A stretch of DNA of 41,278 nucleotides from Actinomadura livida (lineage in GTDB: Bacteria; Actinomycetota; Actinomycetes; Streptosporangiales; Streptosporangiaceae). Below the pieces are notes generated by a model, which searched no databases, was not told the DNA's origin, and saw only the letters and a program-made list of their open reading frames with translations. Positions 22,464-31,626 of the stretch are shown here, piece after piece. Made by a program: the position numbers and the translations under genes. The stretch covers positions 33,356 through 74,633 of the forward strand of contig NZ_BMRO01000024.1 of the NCBI RefSeq assembly GCF_014648675.1, read 5' to 3'. The stretch's first letter is position 1. Each line of letters opens with the position of its first letter.

Positions 22464-23447
22464 CAGCCGATCCCACCTGGCGGTGAGGGCCCGTTCCGCG
22501 TCCGGGGCCAGGTCGCCGAGGAGCCGGAGGCGGGCTATGCCGCCGTCCGGGTGGATGTCCAGGCGGACGTGGGTCACCTCCGGTGTGGTGAGGCGGAAGC
22601 GGTGGCGGGTGTCGGGCAGAAGGTCCGTTCTCGGGAGTAGGCGGCTCCAGGTGTCCCCCACGCGAGCGTCCATGCCGGACAGCGCGGCCTGGGCGGGGGC
22701 GTTGAACTTCAGGTTCGTGGTGTCGATCTCGGCGAGCCGGATGGTGCCGGGTGCCGCGAGCCGGATCACGGCCCAGTCGTTGCCGCCGTCGCGGCGGCGG
22801 GCGGTCTCCCAGCCCTCTGCCTGGTTGCGCGCGAGACCCGGGAACAGCATGTTGTCGGGCGACGAGTAGAACATGTCCGAGCACTCGACGACGCGTGCGC
22901 CGTTCTCCAGAGCGGCCAGGTCGACCGTGAGGCCCGTCAGGAGGCGCGGGTCGGCGACGACCTCGCCGTGCACGCGGAGCCGCGCTATGCCGCCGTCGGG
23001 GAACATGTTGAGCCGGACGTGGGTGAACAGTCGTTCCTCGTCGACTGCGAAGGCGTGGGCGCTGTCGCCCTTCAGCGGGCTCTTCGGGAGGATCTCCACC
23101 CAGTCGGCGCCGGTGAGGTCGGCCGGGTGGCCGTCCACGGCGCACGCCTCGACGGACGCGTGCGGCGGGAAGTTGCCCCGGAACCAGGCGGTGTCGATCA
23201 CGACGCCGCGGACGACGCCGGGCAGGCCGAGCCGGACCAGCGCCCAGTCGTGGCCGGGGCCGCGGCGGCGGGCGGTCTCCCACCCGTCGTACAGCTGGCC
23301 CTTCGGCCCGAACGTCTCCGGGGAGAACGCCGGAGCCCACGGGTTGAGGAGGTTCTCCTTCTCCGCGAACGACTCGTCGCTGGCGGCGATGACGGATCCG
23401 CCGAGGGTGCGGACGGCCAGGTCCGGAAGGGACGTGAAGTCGCTCAT
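22452..23447 (-). CDS. alc: Allantoicase
   Basis: Hydrolyses allantoate to ureidoglycolate and urea. 331 residues built of two tandem allantoicase repeats: residues about 18-160 (GWETARRRGPGHDW, FPDGGIARLRVHG) and about 185-325 (GWETARRRDGGNDW, HPDGGIARLRLLG), each with the same signature. Starts at ATG 23447, overlapping the allantoinase stop by ATGA. Last gene of the purine operon. No ureidoglycolate lyase is in the window. Confidence 0.95.
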   Translation of the reverse strand: MSDFTSLPDLAVRTLGGSVIAASDESFAEKENLLNPWAPAFSPETFGPKGQLYDGWETARRRGPGHDWALVRLGLPGVVRGVVIDTAWFRGNFPPHASVEACAVDGHPADLTGADWVEILPKSPLKGDSAHAFAVDEERLFTHVRLNMFPDGGIARLRVHGEVVADPRLLTGLTVDLAALENGARVVECSDMFYSSPDNMLFPGLARNQAEGWETARRRDGGNDWAVIRLAAPGTIRLAEIDTTNLKFNAPAQAALSGMDARVGDTWSRLLPRTDLLPDTRHRFRLTTPEVTHVRLDIHPDGGIARLRLLGDLAPDAERALTARWDRLRGA

Positions 23448-24760
23448 CGCTCCTGCCTGGTGAGCAGCCGGCCGGCGGGCGAGCCCGTGGTGGACGAGCC
23501 CGTGACGGGGACGCCGCGCAGCCAGGTGGTGTGGACGGCCCCGGCCAGCGTGCGGCCTTCGTAGGGGGTGACGGGGTGGCGGTGATGCAGAGCCGAGGGG
23601 GTGACGGTGAAGGTCTCGTCCGGGGCGAAGGCGACGAGGTCGGCGTCGTTGCCGACCGCTATCGCGCCCTTGCCTGAGACCCCGGCCAGGGCGGCGGGTG
23701 CCTCGGACATCCAGCGGACGACCGAGTGGAGCGTGTGGCCGCGCGCCCGCGCGGCCGTCCAGACGACGGGAAGGCCGAGCTGCAGCGACGAGATGCCGCC
23801 CCACGCGGTGGCGAAGTCGCCGCGTTTCAGCTCGGGCGTGCAGGGCGAATGGTCGGTGACGACGCAGGAGAGGACGCCCGAGGCGAGCCCCTGCCACAGT
23901 GCCTCGCGGTTCGCGGCGTCCCGGATGGGCGGGCAGCACTTGGACGCGGTGCCCCGGGCGTCGTCGTCCGTCAGCGTCAGGTAGTGGGGGCAGGTCTCGG
24001 CGGTCACCGGGAGGCCGTCGGCCTGCGCCTTCGCCAGGACGTCGAGGCAGTCGGCGGCGGACACGTGCAGGATGTGCGCGCGCACCCCCGTCTCCTCCGC
24101 CAGCCGGACGACGCGCTCCACGGCGACGCGTTCGGCGGACGGCGGGCGCGAGGCCAGGAACTCCGCGTAGCCGCCCCCGGACGGCGCGGCCAGCGACGCG
24201 GGGTCCTCGGCGTGGACGAGGACGAGCCCGCCGAACGAGGCGACCTCCCGGAACGCGTCCCGCATCCCGTCCGGCGGGAGCGGCGGGAACTCCGGGACGC
24301 CCGAGTCGGACATGAAGCACTTGAACCCGAAGACGCCCAGCTCGTGCAGCGGCCGCAGCGAGGGCAGGTTCCCCGGGATCGCGCCGCCCCAGAAGCCGGT
24401 GTCCACCGCGCACGCCCCCTCGGCGGCGGCGCGCTTGGCCGCCAGCGCGGCCGGGTCGACCGTGGGCGGCAGCGAGTTCAGCGGCATGTCGACGATGGTG
24501 GTGACGCCGCCCGATGCGGCGGCGCGGGTCGCGGTGGCGAAGCCCTCCCACTCGGTGCGTCCCGGCTCGTTGACGTGGACGTGAGTGTCGACCAGGCCCG
24601 GCAGCAGCGCGACGTCACCCAGGTCCAGGACGGCACCGGCCGGGTCGCGGAACTCGTAAGGGGAGAGCGCCGTGATCCGCCCGTTCCGGATGGAGACGGC
24701 GGCCGGGCGCTCCCCCTCGGGCAGGACGGTCCGCCGCGACCTGATCGTCAGGCCGTCCAT
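23444..24760 (-). CDS. allB: Allantoinase
   Basis: Amidohydrolase converting allantoin to allantoate, 438 residues. Metal and catalytic features: DTHVHVNEPGR (first two His), FGFKCFMSDSG with the Lys that is carboxylated in this family, LVHAEDP, HILHVSAA and VVTDHSPC with the catalytic Asp. The start at ATG 24760 lies inside the end of the xanthine dehydrogenase gene (13-bp overlap), implying coupled translation. Confidence 0.95.
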   Translation of the reverse strand: MDGLTIRSRRTVLPEGERPAAVSIRNGRITALSPYEFRDPAGAVLDLGDVALLPGLVDTHVHVNEPGRTEWEGFATATRAAASGGVTTIVDMPLNSLPPTVDPAALAAKRAAAEGACAVDTGFWGGAIPGNLPSLRPLHELGVFGFKCFMSDSGVPEFPPLPPDGMRDAFREVASFGGLVLVHAEDPASLAAPSGGGYAEFLASRPPSAERVAVERVVRLAEETGVRAHILHVSAADCLDVLAKAQADGLPVTAETCPHYLTLTDDDARGTASKCCPPIRDAANREALWQGLASGVLSCVVTDHSPCTPELKRGDFATAWGGISSLQLGLPVVWTAARARGHTLHSVVRWMSEAPAALAGVSGKGAIAVGNDADLVAFAPDETFTVTPSALHHRHPVTPYEGRTLAGAVHTTWLRGVPVTGSSTTGSPAGRLLTRQER

Positions 24761-27081
24761 GGGGCGCCTCGCACGATGTGCTCGGGCCTGACCGGGACCC
24801 GGTTGAGGGCCTTGCCCGTCGCGTCCCGGATCGCGGCCACGATGGCGGGTGTGGACGACAGCGTCGGCGGCTCCCCGGCGCCCCGCAGCCCGTAGGGCGC
24901 GGCGGGGTCGGGGTTCTCGAGGATGTCGAGCCGCATCGGCGGCATGTCGAGGATCGTCGGGATCAGGTAGTCGGTGAACGACGGGTTGCGGACGAGGCCG
25001 TCCGACACGACGATCTCCTCCATCACGGCGAGGCCGAGGCCTTGCGCGGACCCGCCGTGGATCTGGCCCTCCACCCCCGTCCGGTTGATGATCTTGCCGA
25101 CGTCCTGGACGGCGGCCATCTCCACGACCTTGACGAGCCCGAGGTCGACGTCCACGTCGACCACGGCCCGGTGCACGCACAGGGCGAGCTGGGTGTGGCT
25201 GCTGCCCTGCCCGGTGACGGGGTCGAGGGCGGTGGTGGGCCGGTGGTGGTACTCGCGGGTCTCCTCGACGACCTCGTCGCCGAGGACCTCCTCGATGGTG
25301 CCGAGCACGCCGTCCGCCCGCGAGACGATCTTCCCGCCGACGACGGCGAGGTCGGCGGCGGCCCACCGTCCGCCGAGGCGGCGGGCGGCGAGCGCGAGCA
25401 GCTCGGCGCGCACCGCCTCGCAGGCCGCCTTGACCGCGCCGCCCGTCATGTACGACTGCCGGGACGCGCTGGAGGAGCCCGCGTCGCCCACCCGGTCGTC
25501 GGCCGGGGCGATCGTGACCCTCTGCACGCCCAGCTCGGTCCGCGCGATCTGCGCCTTGACGGTGACGAGCCCCTGCCCGACCTCGGCGGCGGCGGTGTGC
25601 ACGAGCGCGGTCGCCTCGCCGCCGATGACCTCCAGCCGGACGCGCGCGGTGGAGTAGTCGTCGAACCCCTCGGAGAAGCAGATGTTCTTGATCCCGACGC
25701 CGTAGCCGACGCCGCGCACGACGCCCTCGCCGTGCGTGGTCTGCGCCACCCCGCCCGGCAGGTTCCGCAGGTCGGACGGGTCGAGCGGCGGCGGCAGCGG
25801 CATCGCCTCCAGCCGGGTCAGCATCTCCGCGAGCGGCGCCGGGGAGTCGATGACCTGCCCGGTCGCGAGCCTGGACCCCTGCGTGACGGCGTTGCGGCGG
25901 CGGATCTCGACCGGGTCGAGCCCGCAGGCCGCGGCGAGCCGGTCCATCATCGACTCGTAGGCGAAGCACGCCTGCACGGCGCCGAACCCGCGCATCGCGC
26001 CGCACGGCGGGTTGTTGGTGTAGACGCCGTACGCGTCGATCTTGATGTTGGGGATCTCGTACGGGCCGACGCCGAGCGAGGCCGCGTTGCCCGTGACGTT
26101 CATCGTGGACGAGGTGTACGCGCCGCCGTCCAGGACGATCTCCACGTCGGCGTAGAGGAGCTTCCCGTCCGCCGTCGCGCCGTACTCGTACCGCATCTGG
26201 GCGGGATGCCGGTGGACGTGCCCGAAGAACGACTCGTACCGGTTGTACGACATCTTCACGGGCCTGCCGGTGTGCAGCGCGAGCATCCCCGCGTGGATCT
26301 GCATCGACAGGTCCTCGCGCCCGCCGAACGCGCCGCCGACGCCCGCCAGCGTCATGTGGATCTGGTCCTCGGCGAGGCCGAGGCACGGCGCGATCTGCTT
26401 GAGGTCGTTGTGGATCCACTGCGTGGACACGTACAGGTCGAGGCCGCCGTCCTCGGCGGGGACCGCCAGCCCGGACTCGGGCCCGAGGAACGCCTGGTCC
26501 TGGATCCCGACCTCGTACTCGCCGGACACGACGACGTCCGCCGCCGCCCGCGCGGCGGCCACGTCGCCGACGCGGACCGGCTGGTGGCGGGTGATTCCGC
26601 CCCGCTCCTGGACCTTCAGCCCCTCCGGGTCGGCGAGCACCGCGCGCGGGTCGGTGATCGGCGCGAGCACCTCGTAGCCGACGGCGATCAGCTCCATCGC
26701 GCGCCGCGCGGTCTCCGGGTGGTCGGCGGCGACGAGCGCGACCGGCTCGCCCTCGTGCCGGACCTGGTCGACGGCGAGGACGGGCTGGTCCTCGGTGCGG
26801 TCGATGCCGAACGTCTTGCGTCCCGGCACGTCCTCGTGGGTGAGGACGGCCCGGACGCCGGGCACCGCCAGCGCGGGCCCGACGTCGATCGACGTGATCA
26901 GGGCGCGGGGGTGCGGGCTGCGCAGCGTCGCGCCCCACAGCATGCCGTCCATCCAGAGGTCGGACGCGTACGCGAACTCGCCCGCGACCTTGAGCGTGCC
27001 GTCCGGCCGCAGGGGGCTGTCCCCGACGCCGCCCTGCCCCGGGGCGGCGACCTGGCCGGGGCTTCGCACCGGCGACGCCAT
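24748..27081 (-). CDS. Xanthine dehydrogenase, molybdopterin-binding subunit
   Basis: 777-residue large subunit of the three-gene xanthine dehydrogenase. Molybdopterin and active-site features of the xanthine oxidase family: GVGGAFGGRED, NPPCGAMRGFGAVQACFAYE, AAAEVGQGLVT and the C-terminal GLRGAGEPPT whose Glu is the catalytic base. ATG 27081 overlaps the upstream deaminase stop (TGATG). Oxidises hypoxanthine and/or xanthine to urate for the uricase encoded upstream. The XdhC-type cofactor-insertion protein is not in the window. Confidence 0.93.
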   Translation of the reverse strand: MASPVRSPGQVAAPGQGGVGDSPLRPDGTLKVAGEFAYASDLWMDGMLWGATLRSPHPRALITSIDVGPALAVPGVRAVLTHEDVPGRKTFGIDRTEDQPVLAVDQVRHEGEPVALVAADHPETARRAMELIAVGYEVLAPITDPRAVLADPEGLKVQERGGITRHQPVRVGDVAAARAAADVVVSGEYEVGIQDQAFLGPESGLAVPAEDGGLDLYVSTQWIHNDLKQIAPCLGLAEDQIHMTLAGVGGAFGGREDLSMQIHAGMLALHTGRPVKMSYNRYESFFGHVHRHPAQMRYEYGATADGKLLYADVEIVLDGGAYTSSTMNVTGNAASLGVGPYEIPNIKIDAYGVYTNNPPCGAMRGFGAVQACFAYESMMDRLAAACGLDPVEIRRRNAVTQGSRLATGQVIDSPAPLAEMLTRLEAMPLPPPLDPSDLRNLPGGVAQTTHGEGVVRGVGYGVGIKNICFSEGFDDYSTARVRLEVIGGEATALVHTAAAEVGQGLVTVKAQIARTELGVQRVTIAPADDRVGDAGSSSASRQSYMTGGAVKAACEAVRAELLALAARRLGGRWAAADLAVVGGKIVSRADGVLGTIEEVLGDEVVEETREYHHRPTTALDPVTGQGSSHTQLALCVHRAVVDVDVDLGLVKVVEMAAVQDVGKIINRTGVEGQIHGGSAQGLGLAVMEEIVVSDGLVRNPSFTDYLIPTILDMPPMRLDILENPDPAAPYGLRGAGEPPTLSSTPAIVAAIRDATGKALNRVPVRPEHIVRGAPWTA

Positions 27082-28469
27082 CAGAGCACCTCCTCCGCGA
27101 GCCGCATCAGGCGGCGGTGGGCGGCGGCGCCGCGCCGCCCTGCCTCGTCCTGCGGGACGGTCACGAGCGTGTCGTCGTCCACGACCGTCCGCCCGCCGAC
27201 GAGCAGCCGCTGCAATGGCGGGGTCTTCCCGAACGCGAACGCGACCACGGGGTCGTCGACGGCCGCGTGGAAGCCGTCCACCCGCCACAGCGCGATGTCG
27301 GCGAGCCTGCCCGGTTCGAGGGAGCCGAGCTCGTCCTCGCGGCCGAGGCAGCGGGCCCCGCCGAGGGTCGCCATGCGCAGGGCCTGCCGGGCGGTCAGCG
27401 CGGTGGGGCCGTGGCGGGCGCGCTGCATGTAGAGCGCCTGGCGGATCTCCCCGGCGAGCGGGACGAGCTCCGCCGACGCGGAGCCGTCCACGCCGAGGCC
27501 GACCGTCGCGCCCTCCTCCAGCAGGCGGGACACGCGGGCGATGCCGGCGCCGAGGCGCGCGTTGGAGCTCGGGCAGTGCGCCGTGCCGGTGCCCGTCTCG
27601 GCGAGCCGCTTGATGTCGGTGTCGTGGAGGTGGACGCAGTGCGCGAACCACACGTCGGGGCCGAGCCAGCCGAGGGAGTCCATGAACTCGGTCGGCGTCA
27701 TGCCGAACTGCTCCGCGGTGTGCTCCTCCTCGTCGAGCGTCTCGGCGAGGTGGGTGTGCAGGCGGACGCCCTTGTCGCGGGCCAGCCGCGCCGACTCGAC
27801 CAGCAGGTCCCGGCTGACGCTGAACGGGGAGCAGGGCGCGACGGCGACGCGGAGCATGGAGCCGGGCGAGGGGTCGTGGTACCGGTCGATCGCGGCGGCC
27901 GTCTCCGCGAGGATCGTGTCGAGGTCCTCCACGACCTCGTCCGGGGGCAGTCCGCCCTGCGACTGCCCGCGGTCCATCGAGCCCCGGCACGGGTGGAACC
28001 GCACGCCGATCTCGGCCGCGGCGTCGATCTCCGCCGCGAGCAGGTCGCCGCGCCCGCTGGGGAACAGGTAGTGGTGGTCGGTGGACGTGGTGCAGCCCGA
28101 CTTGGCGAGCCAGCCGAGGCCGGCGGACGCCGCGCCGGACACGACCTCGGCGTCCATCTTCGACCAGGGCCGGTAGAGGGTCGTCAGCCACTCGAACAGC
28201 GTGCTGTCGACCGCCAGCCCCTGGCTCGCCCACTGGTAGAGGTGGTGGTGGGTGTTGACGAGACCCGGGGTGGCGAGGCATCCGGTGCCGTCGATCCGCT
28301 CCGCGCCGGGCGCGGGCGGCGCCGGTCCCGGGCCGACGGCCGTGATCCGGTCGCCGTCGATCACGATGTGCCCGCCCGGGTACTCCTCGCCGGAGACGGT
28401 GGCCACGTGGGCGTTCTCGATGACGATCGTGCCGCGGCGGGTGGTCTCGCGGGCCGTGTCGGGGGTCAT
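27081..28469 (-). CDS. 8-oxoguanine deaminase-like amidohydrolase
   Basis: 462 residues, COG0402 ATZ/TRZ family. Metal-site motifs: GLVNTHHHLYQ (residues about 70-80), RLHTHLAET, FAHCVHL and GLGVDGSASAE, the last characteristic of the 8-oxoguanine/isocytosine deaminase branch rather than guanine deaminase. Product would be urate (from 8-oxoguanine), feeding the uricase directly. It sits between two xanthine dehydrogenase subunit genes and overlaps both (ATGA and TGATG), so expression is locked to them. Precise substrate is inferred from family and context. Confidence 0.85.
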   Translation of the reverse strand: MTPDTARETTRRGTIVIENAHVATVSGEEYPGGHIVIDGDRITAVGPGPAPPAPGAERIDGTGCLATPGLVNTHHHLYQWASQGLAVDSTLFEWLTTLYRPWSKMDAEVVSGAASAGLGWLAKSGCTTSTDHHYLFPSGRGDLLAAEIDAAAEIGVRFHPCRGSMDRGQSQGGLPPDEVVEDLDTILAETAAAIDRYHDPSPGSMLRVAVAPCSPFSVSRDLLVESARLARDKGVRLHTHLAETLDEEEHTAEQFGMTPTEFMDSLGWLGPDVWFAHCVHLHDTDIKRLAETGTGTAHCPSSNARLGAGIARVSRLLEEGATVGLGVDGSASAELVPLAGEIRQALYMQRARHGPTALTARQALRMATLGGARCLGREDELGSLEPGRLADIALWRVDGFHAAVDDPVVAFAFGKTPPLQRLLVGGRTVVDDDTLVTVPQDEAGRRGAAAHRRLMRLAEEVL

Positions 28470-28951
28470 GTCGCGGCGGCCTTCCGCTCGGCGGCGAGGC
28501 GCACCGCGTCCAGGATCTTCTCGTAGCCGGTGCAGCGGCACAGGTTCCCGGCGAGCGCCTCGCGGATCTCGGCGTCGGTCGGCGCGGGGTTCCGCTCGAT
28601 CAGGTCGTGCGACTGGACGATGAGGCCGGGCGTGCAGAACCCGCACTGGACGGCGCCGGTCTCGGCGAACGCCTCCTGCACGGGGTCGAGCCACTCGTCG
28701 CCGGGCGGCCCCTCGGCGAGCCCCTCGACGGTGCGGACGTCCCGGCCCTCCACCTGCCCGGCCGCGACGAGGCACGCGCACGCCGGGACACCGTCCAGGT
28801 AGACGGTGCAGGACCCGCATTCGCCCTGCTCGCACGCGTTCTTCGAGCCGGGCAGGCCCATCCGCTCCCGCAGCATGTAGAGCAGGCTCTCGCCCTCCCA
28901 CACGTCGTCCACGGCCTCGGCGGATCCGTTGACGGTGACGTTCACGCGCAT
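28466..28951 (-). CDS. Xanthine dehydrogenase, 2Fe-2S subunit
   Basis: 161 residues with both [2Fe-2S] clusters of this family: CEQGECGSCTVYLDG (ferredoxin-like) plus a further Cys in PACAC, and the C-terminal CGFCTPGLI with LCRCTGYEKI. Transfers electrons from the Mo site to FAD. ATG 28951 overlaps the FAD-subunit stop (TGATG). Confidence 0.96.
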   Translation of the reverse strand: MRVNVTVNGSAEAVDDVWEGESLLYMLRERMGLPGSKNACEQGECGSCTVYLDGVPACACLVAAGQVEGRDVRTVEGLAEGPPGDEWLDPVQEAFAETGAVQCGFCTPGLIVQSHDLIERNPAPTDAEIREALAGNLCRCTGYEKILDAVRLAAERKAAAT

Positions 28952-29838
28952 CAGGAGGCCCTCCTTCCCGCGTTCCGGTGGTCGTTCCAGGCCCAGGTCA
29001 GGGTGCGGCGGGCCAGCACCGCCAAGGCGTGCCTGCGGTAGTCGCCCGTCCCGCGGACGTCGTCGATGGGCGACGCCGCCTCCGCCGCCAACTCGCCGAA
29101 CCGCCGCGCCGCCGCCTCGCCCAGCGGGCCGCGGCCGTCCCAGTCCAGCTCGGCGGAGGCGAACTCCTCGGCGGCGGCGGCGCGGCGCGGCGTCGGGGCG
29201 GCCGAGCCGAGGCCCGTCCCGACGCGCCGCTCCCCCGGATGGAGCGCGACCGCGAACGAGCACACCGCGATCACCATCGCGTTCCGGGTGCCGATCTTGG
29301 AGAAGTACTGCGGGCCGGACGCGGGCGGCGTCCAGAACGCGCGGATCAGCTCGTCGGGCTCCAGCGCGTTGCGCTTCACGCCGGTGAAGAAGTCCGCCGC
29401 AGGGATCATCCGGACGCCGCGCGCCGCCGACTCGGCCTCGACCTCGGCGCCGCCCGCCAGCAGCGGCGGATGGGCGTCCCCGGCGGGGGACGCCGCGCCG
29501 AGGTTGCCGCCGGCCGTGCCGCGGTTGCGGATCTGCGGCGAGCCGACCGTCCGGGACGCCTGCGCGAGGCCGGGCAGCCGGCCGCCCAGCTCCTCGATCA
29601 GCCGGGTGTAGGTCACCCCGGCGCCGACGCGCAGCCGCCCGCCGCCCGTGTCCCCGTCCACCGTGTCCCAGCCGGCCAGCTCGCGGACGCGGGTCAGGTC
29701 CAGCAGCGCCTCCGGCCGGTGCACGTCGAAGTTGATCTCGACCATGACGTCGGTGCCGCCCTGCAGGGGCAGCGCGCCGGGTCGCTCCGCCTTCGCGGCG
29801 AGGGCGTCCGCCCAGGTCGCCGGTCGCAGGAAGTCCAT
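28951..29838 (-). CDS. Xanthine dehydrogenase, FAD-binding subunit
   Basis: 295 residues. FAD-binding loops LQGGTDVMVEIN (residues about 25-36) and RNRGTAGGNLGAASPAGD (103-120), then the CO-dehydrogenase flavoprotein C-terminal domain. Passes electrons to NAD+ or another acceptor. Begins 19 bp after the uricase stop, the longest gap inside the operon. Confidence 0.93.
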   Translation of the reverse strand: MDFLRPATWADALAAKAERPGALPLQGGTDVMVEINFDVHRPEALLDLTRVRELAGWDTVDGDTGGGRLRVGAGVTYTRLIEELGGRLPGLAQASRTVGSPQIRNRGTAGGNLGAASPAGDAHPPLLAGGAEVEAESAARGVRMIPAADFFTGVKRNALEPDELIRAFWTPPASGPQYFSKIGTRNAMVIAVCSFAVALHPGERRVGTGLGSAAPTPRRAAAAEEFASAELDWDGRGPLGEAAARRFGELAAEAASPIDDVRGTGDYRRHALAVLARRTLTWAWNDHRNAGRRAS

Positions 29839-29857
29839 GGTGCAGCCCCTTGTTCTC

Positions 29858-30724
29858 TCAGTTCCAGGCGGCCGGGGCGGGCGGGGCGTCGTCGGCGCGG
29901 ACGGTGCCCTCGATGAGCCCGTACGGGCGGTCCGCCGCGAAATAGACCTCGTTGTCGTTGTCCATCCCGAACGGCTCCAGGTCGACGAGGAAGTGGTGCT
30001 TGTTGGGCATCGACAGCCGCACCTCGCAGAGTTCCGCCCGCGCCTCCAGGACCCGGCGGCCCATCTGGAAGAGGGTCTGCTGGAGCGACAGGCTGTGCGT
30101 CTCGGCGAACGCCATGAGCAGGGCCTCTCGGGCGGCGCGGTAGGAGTCGTCCCAGCGGGTGTCCGTTCCCCGGTGACGCCACTGGGCCGTCACGGCGGTG
30201 GCGAGGATCCGGTCGCCGGTCGGGGCGAGGGTCGTGTACTCGTCCTCGACGAACCCGTGGAACTCGCTGCCGGTCGAGTTGAGGACGACCAGGTCCCTGA
30301 GCCCGGAGACCACCGACTCGCCGCCGCCCTCGCCGTCGCCGTGCACGACCGCCGTGCGCACCTCGCCGCCGCTCCGCACGAACGAGTGCCCGCCCGTGAT
30401 CCGCTCCCAGCCGTACTCGTGGATCTCGACCCGGGCGTGGGAGATCGTCGGCTGGGAGTCGACGAAGTGCCGCGCGAGCAGCAGGCCGAAGTCCTCGATG
30501 GCCGCGATCCCGTGCTTCTTCGCGAACGCGAACACGGTGTTCTTCTGGCTGTCGGTCGGCAGGACGGCCGCGTTGTCGCCGGTCAGGTGCACGTCTTCCA
30601 TGTCGCCCGACAGGGCCACGCTGACGTTGACGTCCTTGACGCGGTGCGCGCCCCCGTCCCGGGTGACGCGGACGACCCGCGTCTCCGCCTTGCCGTAGCG
30701 GTTGGGTCCGAGCACGACGGCCAT
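29858..30724 (-). CDS. pucL: Uricase (urate oxidase)
   Basis: Cofactor-free oxidation of urate to 5-hydroxyisourate, 288 residues. Landmarks: YGKAETRVVRV, LPTDSQKNTVFAFAKKHG (the Thr-Asp substrate-binding segment), NSTGSEFHGFVEDEYTTL, QQTLFQMGRRVLE and PNKHHFLVDLEPFG. Length shows a single-function uricase without a fused OHCU decarboxylase, which is encoded separately here. ATG 30724 starts 5 bp after the HIU hydrolase stop. Confidence 0.97.
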   Translation of the reverse strand: MAVVLGPNRYGKAETRVVRVTRDGGAHRVKDVNVSVALSGDMEDVHLTGDNAAVLPTDSQKNTVFAFAKKHGIAAIEDFGLLLARHFVDSQPTISHARVEIHEYGWERITGGHSFVRSGGEVRTAVVHGDGEGGGESVVSGLRDLVVLNSTGSEFHGFVEDEYTTLAPTGDRILATAVTAQWRHRGTDTRWDDSYRAAREALLMAFAETHSLSLQQTLFQMGRRVLEARAELCEVRLSMPNKHHFLVDLEPFGMDNDNEVYFAADRPYGLIEGTVRADDAPPAPAAWN

Positions 30725-30729
30725 CGCCG

Positions 30730-31044
30730 TCAACTCCCTCTGTAGGTCGAGTACGCGAACGGGCTGATCAGCAGCGGGACGTGGTGGTGCCGCCCCGGAT
30801 CGGTGATCGTGAACGCGACGGTGACCTCCGGGTAGAAGTCCGACAGTCCCGCCGTGTCGAACGTCAGCCGGTGCACGCCCGCCCCGGGCGGCGCGTCCCA
30901 CTCCCTGACGCGGCCGTCGTCGTCGGTGTGCGCCTCTGCCAGCGTCGTCCAGGTGCCGTCGTCCGCCCGCCGGTCCAGCCGGACGGTCACGCCCGCCGCC
31001 GGCAGGCCCTTCGCCGCGTCCAGCACGTGCGTCGACAGGCTCAT
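30730..31044 (-). CDS. hiuH: 5-hydroxyisourate hydrolase (transthyretin-like)
   Basis: 104 residues; opens 5-hydroxyisourate to OHCU. Family signature residues: STHVLD near the N-terminus (catalytic His), DGRVREW with its Arg, HHHVPLLISPFAYSTYRGS with the obligatory C-terminal Tyr-Arg-Gly-Ser. ATG overlaps the OHCU decarboxylase stop by ATGA. Confidence 0.97.
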   Translation of the reverse strand: MSLSTHVLDAAKGLPAAGVTVRLDRRADDGTWTTLAEAHTDDDGRVREWDAPPGAGVHRLTFDTAGLSDFYPEVTVAFTITDPGRHHHVPLLISPFAYSTYRGS

Positions 31045-31526
31045 GGGCCCTCCCCCTCGGCGTCCGTTCCCCCGGCGAGCCGCGCCAGCCGCAGGTCGAC
31101 GATCTCGGCCAGCTCCGCCCGGACCACCCGCCGCTCGGTCTCCGCGTCATTACCCAGCCGCTCGCGCAGCTCACGCAGCATCTCCAGCGCGTTTCGGCCG
31201 GACGCCCGAATCAGGAACACGTGCCCGAAACGCTCCTCGTAGGCGCGGTTGCCCTCGACGAGCGCGGCCTTGAGGCCCGCCTCCGCGCCGTCCACCCCGG
31301 ACTGCTCCTCCCGCGACCAGCCGGCCTCCCTGGTCCGGCCCTCCGCGCGCTCCCCGATGCGGGGATGGGCGGCGAGCGCCTCCTCGACGTCCGCCCACTC
31401 CAGCTCGCGCAGCACACGCCTGGAGGTCTCGCGCAGCGCCCCGAGATCACCGCGGGGCCCCGCGGCGACCGCCGCCAGCCACCGGCGGGACGCGCAGCAC
31501 GCCGCCAGCTCATCCTCACCGACCAT
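31041..31526 (-). CDS. OHCU decarboxylase
   Basis: 161 residues producing S-allantoin. The catalytic region AAHPRIGERAEG carries the His, and WSREEQSGVD plus FGHVFLIRASGRNALEML are typical. Start ATG 31526 (MVGEDELAACCASRRW) is preferred; a GTG lies just upstream, and the long extension to 31724 would cross pucR. First gene of the nine-gene leftward purine operon. Confidence 0.92.
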   Translation of the reverse strand: MVGEDELAACCASRRWLAAVAAGPRGDLGALRETSRRVLRELEWADVEEALAAHPRIGERAEGRTREAGWSREEQSGVDGAEAGLKAALVEGNRAYEERFGHVFLIRASGRNALEMLRELRERLGNDAETERRVVRAELAEIVDLRLARLAGGTDAEGEGP

Positions 31527-31611
31527 CACGCCTGCCAGTACACACAGCCGCCCGCGACCGGGTCGAGTGACAGGACCTCCGAACTCCGCCCCCGCACACC
31601 CACCCGGCTTT

Positions 31612-31625
31612 TGTAGCTTGCTACA
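31612..31625. promoter_or_regulatory. Palindrome between pucR and the purine operon
   Basis: TGTAGCTTGCTACA has perfect 6-bp arms around TT and ends one base before the pucR ATG. It is the only clear palindrome in the 100-bp divergent region and is the best candidate for the PucR operator. Confidence 0.6.
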
Positions 31626-31626
31626 T

